Part shown: positions 7,003 to 13,715 of the stretch, in pieces
Position numbering within the stretch: position 1 is the stretch's first letter
Layout of the letters: each line of letters starts with the position of its first letter
Translations under genes and position numbers: made by a program
Notes under the pieces: model-generated
The model's database searches: none
Told to the model about the DNA's origin: nothing
Seen by the model: only the letters and a program-made list of their open reading frames with translations
Assembly (NCBI GenBank): GCA_946482335.1
Contig: CAMLRG010000102.1
Span: 1-18,442, forward strand
Source: an uncultured Duganella sp.
Lineage (GTDB): Bacteria > Pseudomonadota > Gammaproteobacteria > Burkholderiales > Burkholderiaceae
Direction: 5' to 3'
Length of the DNA stretch: 18,442 nt

Positions 7003-8364
7003 CTACTGGCGCAGCGCGGTTTCGTCCGCGCCGGGCTGCCGCACCTGCAGGCTTTGCACCCTGCCGTCCGCATCGCGCTGGAACACGAGGTTGGCCAGCG
7101 AGCCTTCCATGAAGAAGCTGTCCGGTGCATGCGCCATGATGGGCGCCGCATCGCGTCCATCGCGCTGCATGGTCAGCTTGTCGCCATCGCGCCGCACCAC
7201 GCGCTTGACCTTGTCCGGCCCGACGTAGGTGCCGACGAATGCATCCAGCGCCTCGGCCGCCACGGCGATCGGCTTATAGTCCTGGAACGGCTGGCCGATG
7301 GCGATGCCAGCCGCCTTGTACGCAATCACTGGCGTGTTGACGGCCCCGCCGTTGCCATTGGTGAGCACCGCCACGAACACCTTGTCGTCCGGCAGCCGCA
7401 AGGCTTGCGCCGTGAAGCCCGGGATCGAGCCGCCGTGGTGGATCATCCTTTGGCCCGCCAGCGTCCCGATGTTCCAGCCATAGCCGTAGTTGCACGGCGC
7501 ATTGTGCGGCAAGCGGCAGGCGGTGAACGCCTGGCGCCAGCTGTCCGGCTTGAGCAGCTTGCCGCTGCTGACCGCCGCATCCCAGCGCGCCATATCGTCC
7601 ACCGTGCTGACCAGCGCCCCGGCCGAATACGCCAGCGTCACGTCGATGTCCGCCACCGGCACGACCTTGTCGCCGCTCAGGCGGTACCCCTTGATGCGGC
7701 GTTTGCCGCTGCGCTCGAAGCCTTCCTGCGCGGTATCCGTCATACCCAGCGGCTCGAAGATATTGCGCGCAATGAAGTCATGGTACTTCATGCCGGACAG
7801 CTTTTCGATGACGACGCCCAGCAGAAAATAGCCGGAATTGCTGTAGCTGTAGCGCTCTCCCGGCGCAAAATCGAGCGGCTCGTCCTTGAACAAGTCCACC
7901 ACCTGCGCAATGGTCACGCCTTCATCGGGGAGATTGCGGAAGGCTTTCAGCGAGGTGTAGTTCGGGATGCCGGAAGTGTGCTGCAGCAAGTGTTCGATGG
8001 TGATGGTCTTGCCCTTGTCCGGAAAGTCCGGCAGGTGCCTGCGAATATCGTCCTGAAGCGACAGCTTGCCCTGCTCCGCCAGCATCAGGATGCCTACCGC
8101 GGTAAACTGCTTGGTGATCGATCCAAGGCGCAGTTGCATGTCCGGCTGCATCGGCGTATTTTCCGGCAGGTTGGCCTGGCCGTAAGCCTTGCGGAACACG
8201 GGCTTGCCATCGCGCGTGACGATGACGGTGGCGCCCGGCCAGTTCGGCTTGAACATGGGCGCCAGCGCGGCATCGAGGCGCCGTTCCAGCGGCGTTTCCG
8301 CCATCGCGCAGCTGGCTTGCAGGAGAGAGAGTGATGCGATGAGCATTGCGGGGAATTTCGTCAC
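7003..8364 (-). CDS. Exported serine hydrolase, class C beta-lactamase/PBP4* fold
   Basis: This 453-residue protein has a signal peptide (cleavage at AMA, about residue 22). The serine beta-lactamase-like domain shows the three motif set: SITK (S82 nucleophile, K85), YSN (Y174-N176) and HGG (H310-G312, the KTG equivalent). Typical flanks are LRLGSITKQFTA, LLQHTSGIPNY and SAGALVSTVDDMARW. A C-terminal small beta domain begins FVGTY (376-380). Such proteins are esterases, D-aminopeptidases or peptidases rather than resistance enzymes; the substrate cannot be read from sequence. The start is GTG at 8362-8364, chosen because AGGAGG lies 7 nt upstream; an ATG six codons later is the alternative. 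It lies 93 bp downstream of its paralogue. That gap carries a LytTR-like repeat, so it may have its own promoter. Confidence 0.93.
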   Translation of the reverse strand: MTKFPAMLIASLSLLQASCAMAETPLERRLDAALAPMFKPNWPGATVIVTRDGKPVFRKAYGQANLPENTPMQPDMQLRLGSITKQFTAVGILMLAEQGKLSLQDDIRRHLPDFPDKGKTITIEHLLQHTSGIPNYTSLKAFRNLPDEGVTIAQVVDLFKDEPLDFAPGERYSYSNSGYFLLGVVIEKLSGMKYHDFIARNIFEPLGMTDTAQEGFERSGKRRIKGYRLSGDKVVPVADIDVTLAYSAGALVSTVDDMARWDAAVSSGKLLKPDSWRQAFTACRLPHNAPCNYGYGWNIGTLAGQRMIHHGGSIPGFTAQALRLPDDKVFVAVLTNGNGGAVNTPVIAYKAAGIAIGQPFQDYKPIAVAAEALDAFVGTYVGPDKVKRVVRRDGDKLTMQRDGRDAAPIMAHAPDSFFMEGSLANLVFQRDADGRVQSLQVRQPGADETALRQ

Positions 8365-8426
8365 GGCCTGTCCTCCTCAAAAAACCTGATGCTAACTGCG
8401 CTGCGTCCCGCGCCGATGTGCCGTAC

Positions 8427-8458
8427 GACGAATGGTCGATTTCGGGGGACGAATGGTC
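8427..8458 (-). promoter_or_regulatory. 11-bp direct repeat with 21-bp period, LytTR-type operator candidate
   Basis: On the minus strand GACCATTCGTC occurs at 8458-8448 and again at 8437-8427, exactly 21 bp apart. LytTR-domain regulators (AgrA, AlgR, ComE types) bind 9-bp direct repeats separated by about 12 bp, and ACCATTCGT differs at one position from the general LytTR consensus and from the AlgR core CCGTTCGTC. The pair sits 63-94 bp upstream of the GTG at 8364. A possible -10 (TAGCAT) follows closer to the gene. The pair overlaps the stop codon of the upstream paralogue. Confidence 0.6.
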
Positions 8459-9834
8459 TAGTTGGGGATGCGTTCGGCGCTCTCGTCGCCGGAAGTGCTG
8501 TGCAGCTGGAAGCCGGTGACCGCGCCATCCGGCCCGCGCTGGAAATCGAGCGTGACCAGCGTCCCCTCCAGGAAGAATTTGTCGGCCGCGTATGGGCGGA
8601 TGGCCACCGGCGGGCGTCCCTTGCGCTCATAACGCAAGGACCAGCCGTCGAAGCTGATGGTCCGCGTACCGCTTTCCGACAACTGGTAGGTGCCGGCGAA
8701 AGCGCTCATGGCCAGTTTCGTCATTGGGATGACCCTCTGCTCGGGGAATGGGTTGCCGACAGCGATGGCCGCGGCGGTGAATGCCACGCGGTCCGTGTTC
8801 AGCATATTGCGGTTACTGTTCCCCAGCACCGCCACAAACACCTTATCGTCCGGCAGCCGGACCGCCTCACTGTTGAAGCCCGGGATGTCGCCGCCATGCG
8901 CCAGCATCCGGTGGCCGCGCAGGTCGCCGATCCGCCAGCCGTAGCCATAGCTGCACCTGGCGCCTGTCGGCAAGGCGCAGGGCGTGAATGCCCGCTTCCA
9001 GCTGTCCTCCTTGAGCAGCCGGCCGGCGGTGATGGCCTGGTCCCAGCGCGCCAGGTCGTCCACCGTGGAGACCAGCGCGCCCGCCGCGAAGGGCTGGGTC
9101 ATGCTGATCCGCTCCGCCGGCCTGTAGGCGCTGAGGAAGCCCTCGCGGTAGCCGGTGATACGGCGCTTGGCGTTGCGCTCGTGCCCTTCGTAAGCCGTGT
9201 CGTGCATGCCGAGCGGCTCGAAGATATGCTTTGCCAGGAAGTCCGCATAACCGGTGCCGGACACCTTCTCGATGATTGCGCCCAGCAGCAAGTATCCCGA
9301 ATTGCTGTACGCCCAGCGCTCGCCGGGCTCGAAATCCAGCGCGTCGTCCTTGAAGAGCTCGATCATCTGCTGCACGCTGCGGTCGCTGCCGGCAGTGAGC
9401 CAGTACGACATCATGCCCGTGTAATTGCGGATGCCGGCCGTGTGCTGCAGCAACTGCTCGATGGTGATGCGTTTGCCGTGGACCGGATAGTCGGGCAGCC
9501 ATTGCGTAAGCTCGTCCTGCAAGGACAGCTTGCCCTGCTCCGCCAGCATCAGGATCGCCACCGCCGTGAATTGCTTGGTGACCGAGCCGAGGCGCAGCTG
9601 CATCTCCGGCTGCATGGGGGTCTTGCTGTCCACGTCCGCCAGGCCGTAAGCCTTGCGCAGCACAGGCACACCATCCTTGGTGACGATCACCGTCGCCCCC
9701 GGCGCGTCGCGCTTGAACAATGGCGCCAGCGCGGCATCGATGCGCTCGGCCAATGTTTGCCCGGCCCACGCCGGCGGGCTTGCCGCCAGCGCCAGCGCCA
9801 GCAGCGCGCCGCGACGACGCGCATATCCCCGCAT
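8458..9834 (-). CDS. Exported serine hydrolase, paralogue of the downstream gene
   Basis: This protein is 458 residues from the ATG at 9832-9834. The preceding codon is a GTG that could extend it by one residue. A signal peptide (basic MRGYARRRG, hydrophobic core, cleavage at AWA) leads into the same fold as the neighbour: SVTK (S84, K87), YSN (176-178) and HGG (313-315), with LLQHTAGIRNY and AAGALVSTVDDLARW. The C-terminal small domain begins FAGTYQLSES. The two hydrolases align over their full length, so this is a tandem duplication with enough divergence for separate substrates. The start overlaps the stop of the YCII-domain gene (TGATG), which implies translational coupling. All catalytic residues are present. 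The substrate is unknown; a peptidase or esterase is expected. Confidence 0.93.
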   Translation of the reverse strand: MRGYARRRGALLALALAASPPAWAGQTLAERIDAALAPLFKRDAPGATVIVTKDGVPVLRKAYGLADVDSKTPMQPEMQLRLGSVTKQFTAVAILMLAEQGKLSLQDELTQWLPDYPVHGKRITIEQLLQHTAGIRNYTGMMSYWLTAGSDRSVQQMIELFKDDALDFEPGERWAYSNSGYLLLGAIIEKVSGTGYADFLAKHIFEPLGMHDTAYEGHERNAKRRITGYREGFLSAYRPAERISMTQPFAAGALVSTVDDLARWDQAITAGRLLKEDSWKRAFTPCALPTGARCSYGYGWRIGDLRGHRMLAHGGDIPGFNSEAVRLPDDKVFVAVLGNSNRNMLNTDRVAFTAAAIAVGNPFPEQRVIPMTKLAMSAFAGTYQLSESGTRTISFDGWSLRYERKGRPPVAIRPYAADKFFLEGTLVTLDFQRGPDGAVTGFQLHSTSGDESAERIPN

Positions 9835-10295
9835 CACGGCTTGGTGATCTTCGAATGGACCTGGTTCACCATCATCAGACCGGCCGAGCCGAAATGGGTG
9901 TGGTATTCCGCCACCATTTCGCCCTTGATGATGACGGGGTCGGTAGCGACCAGTCCTTTCGCTTCGTCGATATTGTCGACGGCCAGGATGAAGATGCCGC
10001 GCGCGCCATCGACGCCATCCAGCGGGCCGGCGTAAGCCAGCTTGCGCTCATTGGCCAGGCGCTTGATGTTCGCCATGTGGCCGGCAAACATTTCGCTCCG
10101 TTCCGGCCCTGCCGGCACTTTGTTCGGGCCGGTCCGCAGCACCACGAAGACGTAGCGCCGCATGCCATTGTCGTTGCCGCCCAGGGACTTGGCCAGCTCC
10201 GGGTCGTAGGCCGGCGGTGTCGGCGCCGGTGGTGTCTGCGCCAGGGCCGGAAACGCCAGGACGGCAAGCGCCAGGGCAGGCCAGATCCGCCTCAT
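9834..10295 (-). CDS. Exported YCII-domain protein
   Basis: This 153-residue protein has a signal peptide (MRRIWPALALAVLAFPALAQ) and a Pro-rich linker. A YCII-related ferredoxin-like domain starts at MRRYVFVVLRTGPNK and carries FAGHMANIKRLANERKLAYAGPL, RGIFILAVDNIDEAK and DPVIIKGEMVAEYHTHFG. The conserved His in AGHMANI and the DPxxxxG segment are typical of YciI-like domains. Most YCII proteins are cytosolic, so the export signal is notable, though I have seen exported members in this lineage. The function of the family is poorly defined. The start overlaps the upstream stop by 4 bp (ATGA) and its stop overlaps the serine hydrolase start, so the three genes form a coupled unit. Confidence 0.88.
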   Translation of the reverse strand: MRRIWPALALAVLAFPALAQTPPAPTPPAYDPELAKSLGGNDNGMRRYVFVVLRTGPNKVPAGPERSEMFAGHMANIKRLANERKLAYAGPLDGVDGARGIFILAVDNIDEAKGLVATDPVIIKGEMVAEYHTHFGSAGLMMVNQVHSKITKP

Positions 10296-10525
10296 CGTTC
10301 ATCCCTCATTTCGGGTGTATCCCGGCAAAGCGCACAATGCTGCCCTCTCCGCGCCTGCATGAAACGCGACACGGTGAAGATGGCCGCACTGATCGCGCCC
10401 CATAGGGCCGCTTGTGCAGCGGAATAAGCAAAGTCATGGCCCCTCAACATCTGCGCCAGGCAAATCAGCGCCCAGGCAGCGGCCAGCACCAAAAGAAAAC
10501 GTTTGATCCAGAATCCAGTTCCCAA
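10292..10525 (-). CDS. Small two-helix membrane protein of unknown function
   Basis: This is a 77-residue frame with two hydrophobic helices (about 8-26 and 37-55) and a basic, cysteine-containing tail (HCALC, then MRDER). I chose the TTG at 10523-10525 (GTGFWIKRF follows) because AAGGGAG lies 6 nt upstream. A TTG nine codons further up is possible but lacks such a site. No family is recognised. Its stop overlaps the YCII-gene start by 4 bp (ATGA), making it the first gene of a coupled group that includes the YCII protein and the serine hydrolase. The CxxC could be a metal site or chance. Confidence 0.7.
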   Translation of the reverse strand: MGTGFWIKRFLLVLAAAWALICLAQMLRGHDFAYSAAQAALWGAISAAIFTVSRFMQARRGQHCALCRDTPEMRDER

Positions 10526-10595
10526 GGCAGGCTCCCTTAGTATTTTTTGCAATCATACCGCAGCTCAATGCCTGACCGGGACAAGCGCCGTGCTT

Positions 10596-10850
10596 TCAGC
10601 GCAACGCTTCGGCGACCTGGTCCGCAAACGCCATGCCATGCAGGTGTGACGCCAGCTGGATGGTGCGCATTGCACAAGTTTCCGGGCCCGCGGTTCCGCG
10701 CTCGCGCATGCAGCGCGCATGATGCGCCGCAGCAAAATCTTCCGCCTGGGTCGACGAGCTATGGGCCGATGCGAGGGCGGCCAGCAATGCGACACCAATG
10801 GCGCACTGCAGCTTCATCGGCAAGGTCCAGTTGTAACGGATGAAGAACAT
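10596..10850 (-). CDS. Small exported protein of unknown function
   Basis: This 84-residue frame has a very strong AGGAGG 4 nt before the ATG at 10848-10850, which favours this start over an internal ATG at residue 12. The first 30 residues (MFFIRYNWTLPMKLQCAIGV, then ALLAALASA) look like a signal peptide with an unusually long n-region. The mature part has two cysteines (RCMRERG and ETCAMR) that could form a disulfide bond. It has the feel of a small lineage-specific exported protein, and I recognise no family. It is codirectional with the 10525-8458 group but separated from it by about 70 bp. Confidence 0.72.
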   Translation of the reverse strand: MFFIRYNWTLPMKLQCAIGVALLAALASAHSSSTQAEDFAAAHHARCMRERGTAGPETCAMRTIQLASHLHGMAFADQVAEALR

Positions 10851-11056
10851 GACGCCTCCTTGAAGTGGCCTGTTCCCGATGTTACGCAGTCAATATTTCC
10901 GCTTAATGACCCGGAACGTTTCTATCCCACAACTAAGACTTGCAAACTGATAAAACGGCTTTCCAGAAAGTTCCCGCAATCACTCTTGTTTATTGTAGGA
11001 TGCTCCACTTACCAACGATTCACTTGCATACTGAACTTCTGGGATAGGGATATAGG

Positions 11057-12256
11057 ATGGAATTCCGGTTGGGCGCTAGCGCCATTACCAGGCCTGATAG
11101 CGCTCACCGCCAAACCAGCAAGGCCACCCTTTATGCGAAGCTGTTTTGCATGGCAATCCTGGCCGTCGCCGCGGGCGTCGAATCGACGCGCTGGGCCAGC
11201 GCCCGCCAGGCCAGTCCGGCAGTGCTGGTCACGCCGGCGCTGCCTGGAAAAGTCAGTTTCGTTCCGCGCTCGGCCACCCTGCTGCCCAAGCCGCCCAACG
11301 CCCCCTCCGCGCATGCCAGCGCATTGACGCCCCTGCCCGGTGGCCACATGGCCGCCTTCTGGTGGGCGGGCAGCCGCGAGAGCGGACCGGACGTGAAGGT
11401 CTATGCTTCGCACTGGATGGACGGGAAATGGGCCCAGCCCTGGGAAGTGGCCAGCCGCGACACGCTGGCAGCCGCCCTGGGCTACGGCGTCAGGCGCGTC
11501 GGCAACCCGGTGGCCTGGGCATCGGCCGATGGCCGCATCAACCTGTTCGTGGTGGCGACCGGCCTCGGCGGATGGGCCGCTTCGCGCGTCGTGCAGCTGG
11601 TGTCGGCCGACCTTGGCAAGAGCTTCACGGTCAAGCGCCTGCTGCCCATGTCGCCCCTGTTCAATACCAGCATGCTGGTGCGCTCGACGCCGGTCGGGCT
11701 GGCGGATGGCGGGTGGCTGCTGCCGGCCTATTTCGAAATGGGCATCAAGTATCCGCTGATGCTGGCCTTCGACCAGAGTGGCGATCCGCGCTGGATTGCG
11801 CGCATTGGCAACCGCACTTCAGCCCTGCAGCCGACGGTGGTCCCCTTCTCCTCTTCCGAAGTGCACGCATGGATGCGCGATGCCAGCGAAGAGCAGCGTG
11901 TACAGCATGCACGCAGCAGCGATGGCGGCGTCAATTGGGACGACTTGCCGCCGCTGGACTTGCCGAACCAGAGTACCTCCCTCAGCGCCCTGCGCTTGAG
12001 CAACGGCAGTATCGCGCTGCTGCACAACCACGTGCTGCCCGGCGGCTCCGACCGCAACGTGCTGCGCCTGTCCGTCACCGATGACGGACGCAACTGGTCG
12101 CGCGTGATCGACATCGCCCAAGGCAGCGCCGGCGAAGAATATTCCTATCCCGACCTGCACCAGGTCGGCGACGAATTGCACATCACTTATACCTCGCGCC
12201 GCGAGGCGATCGCCCACCACGTGATCGAACTGGATTTCGAAGGCGTTGCCGAATGA
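11057..12256 (+). CDS. Exported sialidase-like (BNR, COG4692-type) propeller protein
   Basis: This 399-residue protein has a hydrophobic N-terminal segment (about 25-42), likely a signal peptide or anchor. The body is a six-bladed propeller of the sialidase superfamily, predicted-neuraminidase branch. Asp-box motifs are visible: SADLGKSF (183-190), SSDGGVNW (287-294) and a degenerate TDDGRNW (341-347). Late motifs EYSYPDLHQ and HITYTSRREAIAHHVIELDF are typical of COG4692. The usual RIP motif of true sialidases is not obvious, so a sialidase activity should not be assumed; glycan binding or another glycosidase is possible. The start ATG has AGGGA 6 nt upstream. An ATG at 11150 is an alternative. 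The TGA overlaps the next start (ATGA), so this is the first gene of a four-gene coupled operon. Confidence 0.85.
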   Translation: MEFRLGASAITRPDSAHRQTSKATLYAKLFCMAILAVAAGVESTRWASARQASPAVLVTPALPGKVSFVPRSATLLPKPPNAPSAHASALTPLPGGHMAAFWWAGSRESGPDVKVYASHWMDGKWAQPWEVASRDTLAAALGYGVRRVGNPVAWASADGRINLFVVATGLGGWAASRVVQLVSADLGKSFTVKRLLPMSPLFNTSMLVRSTPVGLADGGWLLPAYFEMGIKYPLMLAFDQSGDPRWIARIGNRTSALQPTVVPFSSSEVHAWMRDASEEQRVQHARSSDGGVNWDDLPPLDLPNQSTSLSALRLSNGSIALLHNHVLPGGSDRNVLRLSVTDDGRNWSRVIDIAQGSAGEEYSYPDLHQVGDELHITYTSRREAIAHHVIELDFEGVAE

Positions 12257-12906
12257 CCCTGCCTGACCTGCTGCTGCAAAACGCCTATGGCAAGGTGGCC
12301 TGGGGCATCGTGATCGCCACCTTGATCGTGCAGTTGCTTCCCGCTTCGCTCCAGCTGTCGCGGCGCGGCGTCCTGCACCTGGCCGGCGCGTCCATCCTGC
12401 TGACGCTGCTGCCGGGACATTTCTCGCCAGCCTATTGGATCGCGCTGGCATTCCAATGGCCGAGCGGCATGCTGGTCGGCCTCTGCCTGGCACGCCTGGC
12501 GCGCCCCTGGCGCCAGCCCGGCGCCAGCGAAGGCATGAGCGTGGCGCTGGCCGCCACCCTCGCCCTGTTTGGTGCCGTGCTCTACATGGATGCCCTCGGC
12601 TTGGCTTCGCTCGGCCTGTATTTCTGGGGATTCGGCCCGCGCGGCGCCCCCATGTTCGCATTGGCCGCCATGGCGCTATGCGTGGCAGCGATCGTCCAGG
12701 GCCGCTCGCGCCCGCAGTACTTCGCGGCGCTGGGCGCCCTCACCCTTTTCACCCTGTTGCGCCTGCCTACTGGAAACCTGTGGGATGCCTTGCTCGATCC
12801 CCTGCTGTGGATCTGGGCCCTGTACTCGCTCGCGGCCAGGGCACGGCGCAAATGGGAAGGCAATTCCGCTACGAATAAAATCAACCAAGGAGTAGGTCAG
12901 TGGTAA
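12253..12906 (+). CDS. Polytopic membrane protein of unknown function
   Basis: This 217-residue protein has roughly six hydrophobic segments, beginning with VAWGIVIATLIVQLLPASL and ending with PLLWIWALYSLAA followed by a basic tail (RARRKW). I recognise no domain. Starting as ATGA overlapping the sialidase-like stop implies coupled translation, and its own stop overlaps the next start by 7 bp. It is therefore probably a partner in the same envelope system, for example a transporter or scaffold for the glycan-modifying enzymes on either side. That role is inference from context only. Confidence 0.82.
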   Translation: MTLPDLLLQNAYGKVAWGIVIATLIVQLLPASLQLSRRGVLHLAGASILLTLLPGHFSPAYWIALAFQWPSGMLVGLCLARLARPWRQPGASEGMSVALAATLALFGAVLYMDALGLASLGLYFWGFGPRGAPMFALAAMALCVAAIVQGRSRPQYFAALGALTLFTLLRLPTGNLWDALLDPLLWIWALYSLAARARRKWEGNSATNKINQGVGQW

Positions 12907-13715
12907 ATCGCAAATGGTATTCGCACCCAGTCCTGTTGACTGGCATTGCCATTAATATTTTTGTGCTGTTGCTGGCGATCGCAGCGAAGGGAACGAGCGA
13001 ACAGCTGGACCGCGTGGTGAGCGAGGATGGCATCGTCGAATGGATGCAATTCCTCAGTTTTGCGATGACTGGAGGCCTGCTGCTGTTCGCGGGCGCCGAG
13101 CGCTGGAAGCGCGGCGGCAGGATCGACCTCGCCGTCCTGGGCCTGTTTGGCCTGGGGGTCGTGGTCGCGGCGGCTGCCATGGAGGAAATCAGCTGGTTCC
13201 AGCGCATCCTGCATGTGCAATCGTCCGACTTCTTCATGCAGAACAACCGCCAGGGCGAAACCAATCTGCACAACCTTGCCATCGGCAGTTCCGGCAGCAT
13301 CCACAAGACGCTCATGCTGAAGGCGATCCTGCTGGCCGGCCTGGCCCACAACGTATTCCTGCCGCTGCTGGCACGCAGCCGCCCTGCCGTGCGCGACTTC
13401 GTCGAAAAGTTCGGCGTCTACCTGCCGCCGCTGCCGGTTGCGCTGATCTACCTGGCGCTGGTGATCCTGTCGCACGTACTGATCGCCCATCCGCGCAAAG
13501 GCGAACTGGGTGAAATGTTCGGCGCCGTACACTATATGGCCACCGTGTTCAGCGCTTACTTCGTGGGCTTCGGTTACGGCCAGCCTGCCGTGTTCCAGCA
13601 GGCCACCGAATCGCGCCTGGTGGAAAAGCTGTTCGCTTGCCTGATGCTGTTCCTGCTGTTGACCGCCTGGCTGCTCAGCGCCGGTGCCGGTGTCGAGAAA
13701 TATTTGGCATCGTGA
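12900..13715 (+). CDS. Membrane protein with EEISW...QGETNLHN signature
   Basis: This 271-residue polytopic protein starts with a GTG at 12900-12902 preceded by AAGGAG (12887-12892), a strong site. The distinctive segment is EEISWFQR (95-102) followed by NNRQGETNLHN (115-125), with an acidic EDGIVEWMQF earlier (42-51). These conserved polar residues sit at the ends of predicted helices, which suggests an active or binding site at the membrane face rather than a simple anchor. I know this pattern from uncharacterised bacterial membrane proteins but cannot name a family with confidence. It overlaps both neighbours (7 bp upstream, 4 bp GTGA downstream), placing it in the coupled four-gene unit. 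Confidence 0.85.
   Translation: MVNRKWYSHPVLLTGIAINIFVLLLAIAAKGTSEQLDRVVSEDGIVEWMQFLSFAMTGGLLLFAGAERWKRGGRIDLAVLGLFGLGVVVAAAAMEEISWFQRILHVQSSDFFMQNNRQGETNLHNLAIGSSGSIHKTLMLKAILLAGLAHNVFLPLLARSRPAVRDFVEKFGVYLPPLPVALIYLALVILSHVLIAHPRKGELGEMFGAVHYMATVFSAYFVGFGYGQPAVFQQATESRLVEKLFACLMLFLLLTAWLLSAGAGVEKYLAS

Noticed and set aside
7054..8334. A 426-codon plus-strand frame opposite the first serine hydrolase
   Set aside because: Shadow frame; no domain or start signal.
8290..8364. Lipoprotein signal (QASC) in the first serine hydrolase
   Set aside because: Position -3 is Gln rather than a Leu-like residue, and a normal AMA cleavage site follows.
7003..9834. Antibiotic-resistance beta-lactamases
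   Set aside because: The SxxK, YSN and HGG set with an extra C-terminal domain is that of the broad serine hydrolase/esterase group; there is no AmpC-type KTG and no ampR nearby.
8389..10035. A 548-codon plus-strand frame opposite the serine hydrolase
   Set aside because: Shadow frame spanning two real minus-strand genes; no motifs and no ribosome-binding site.
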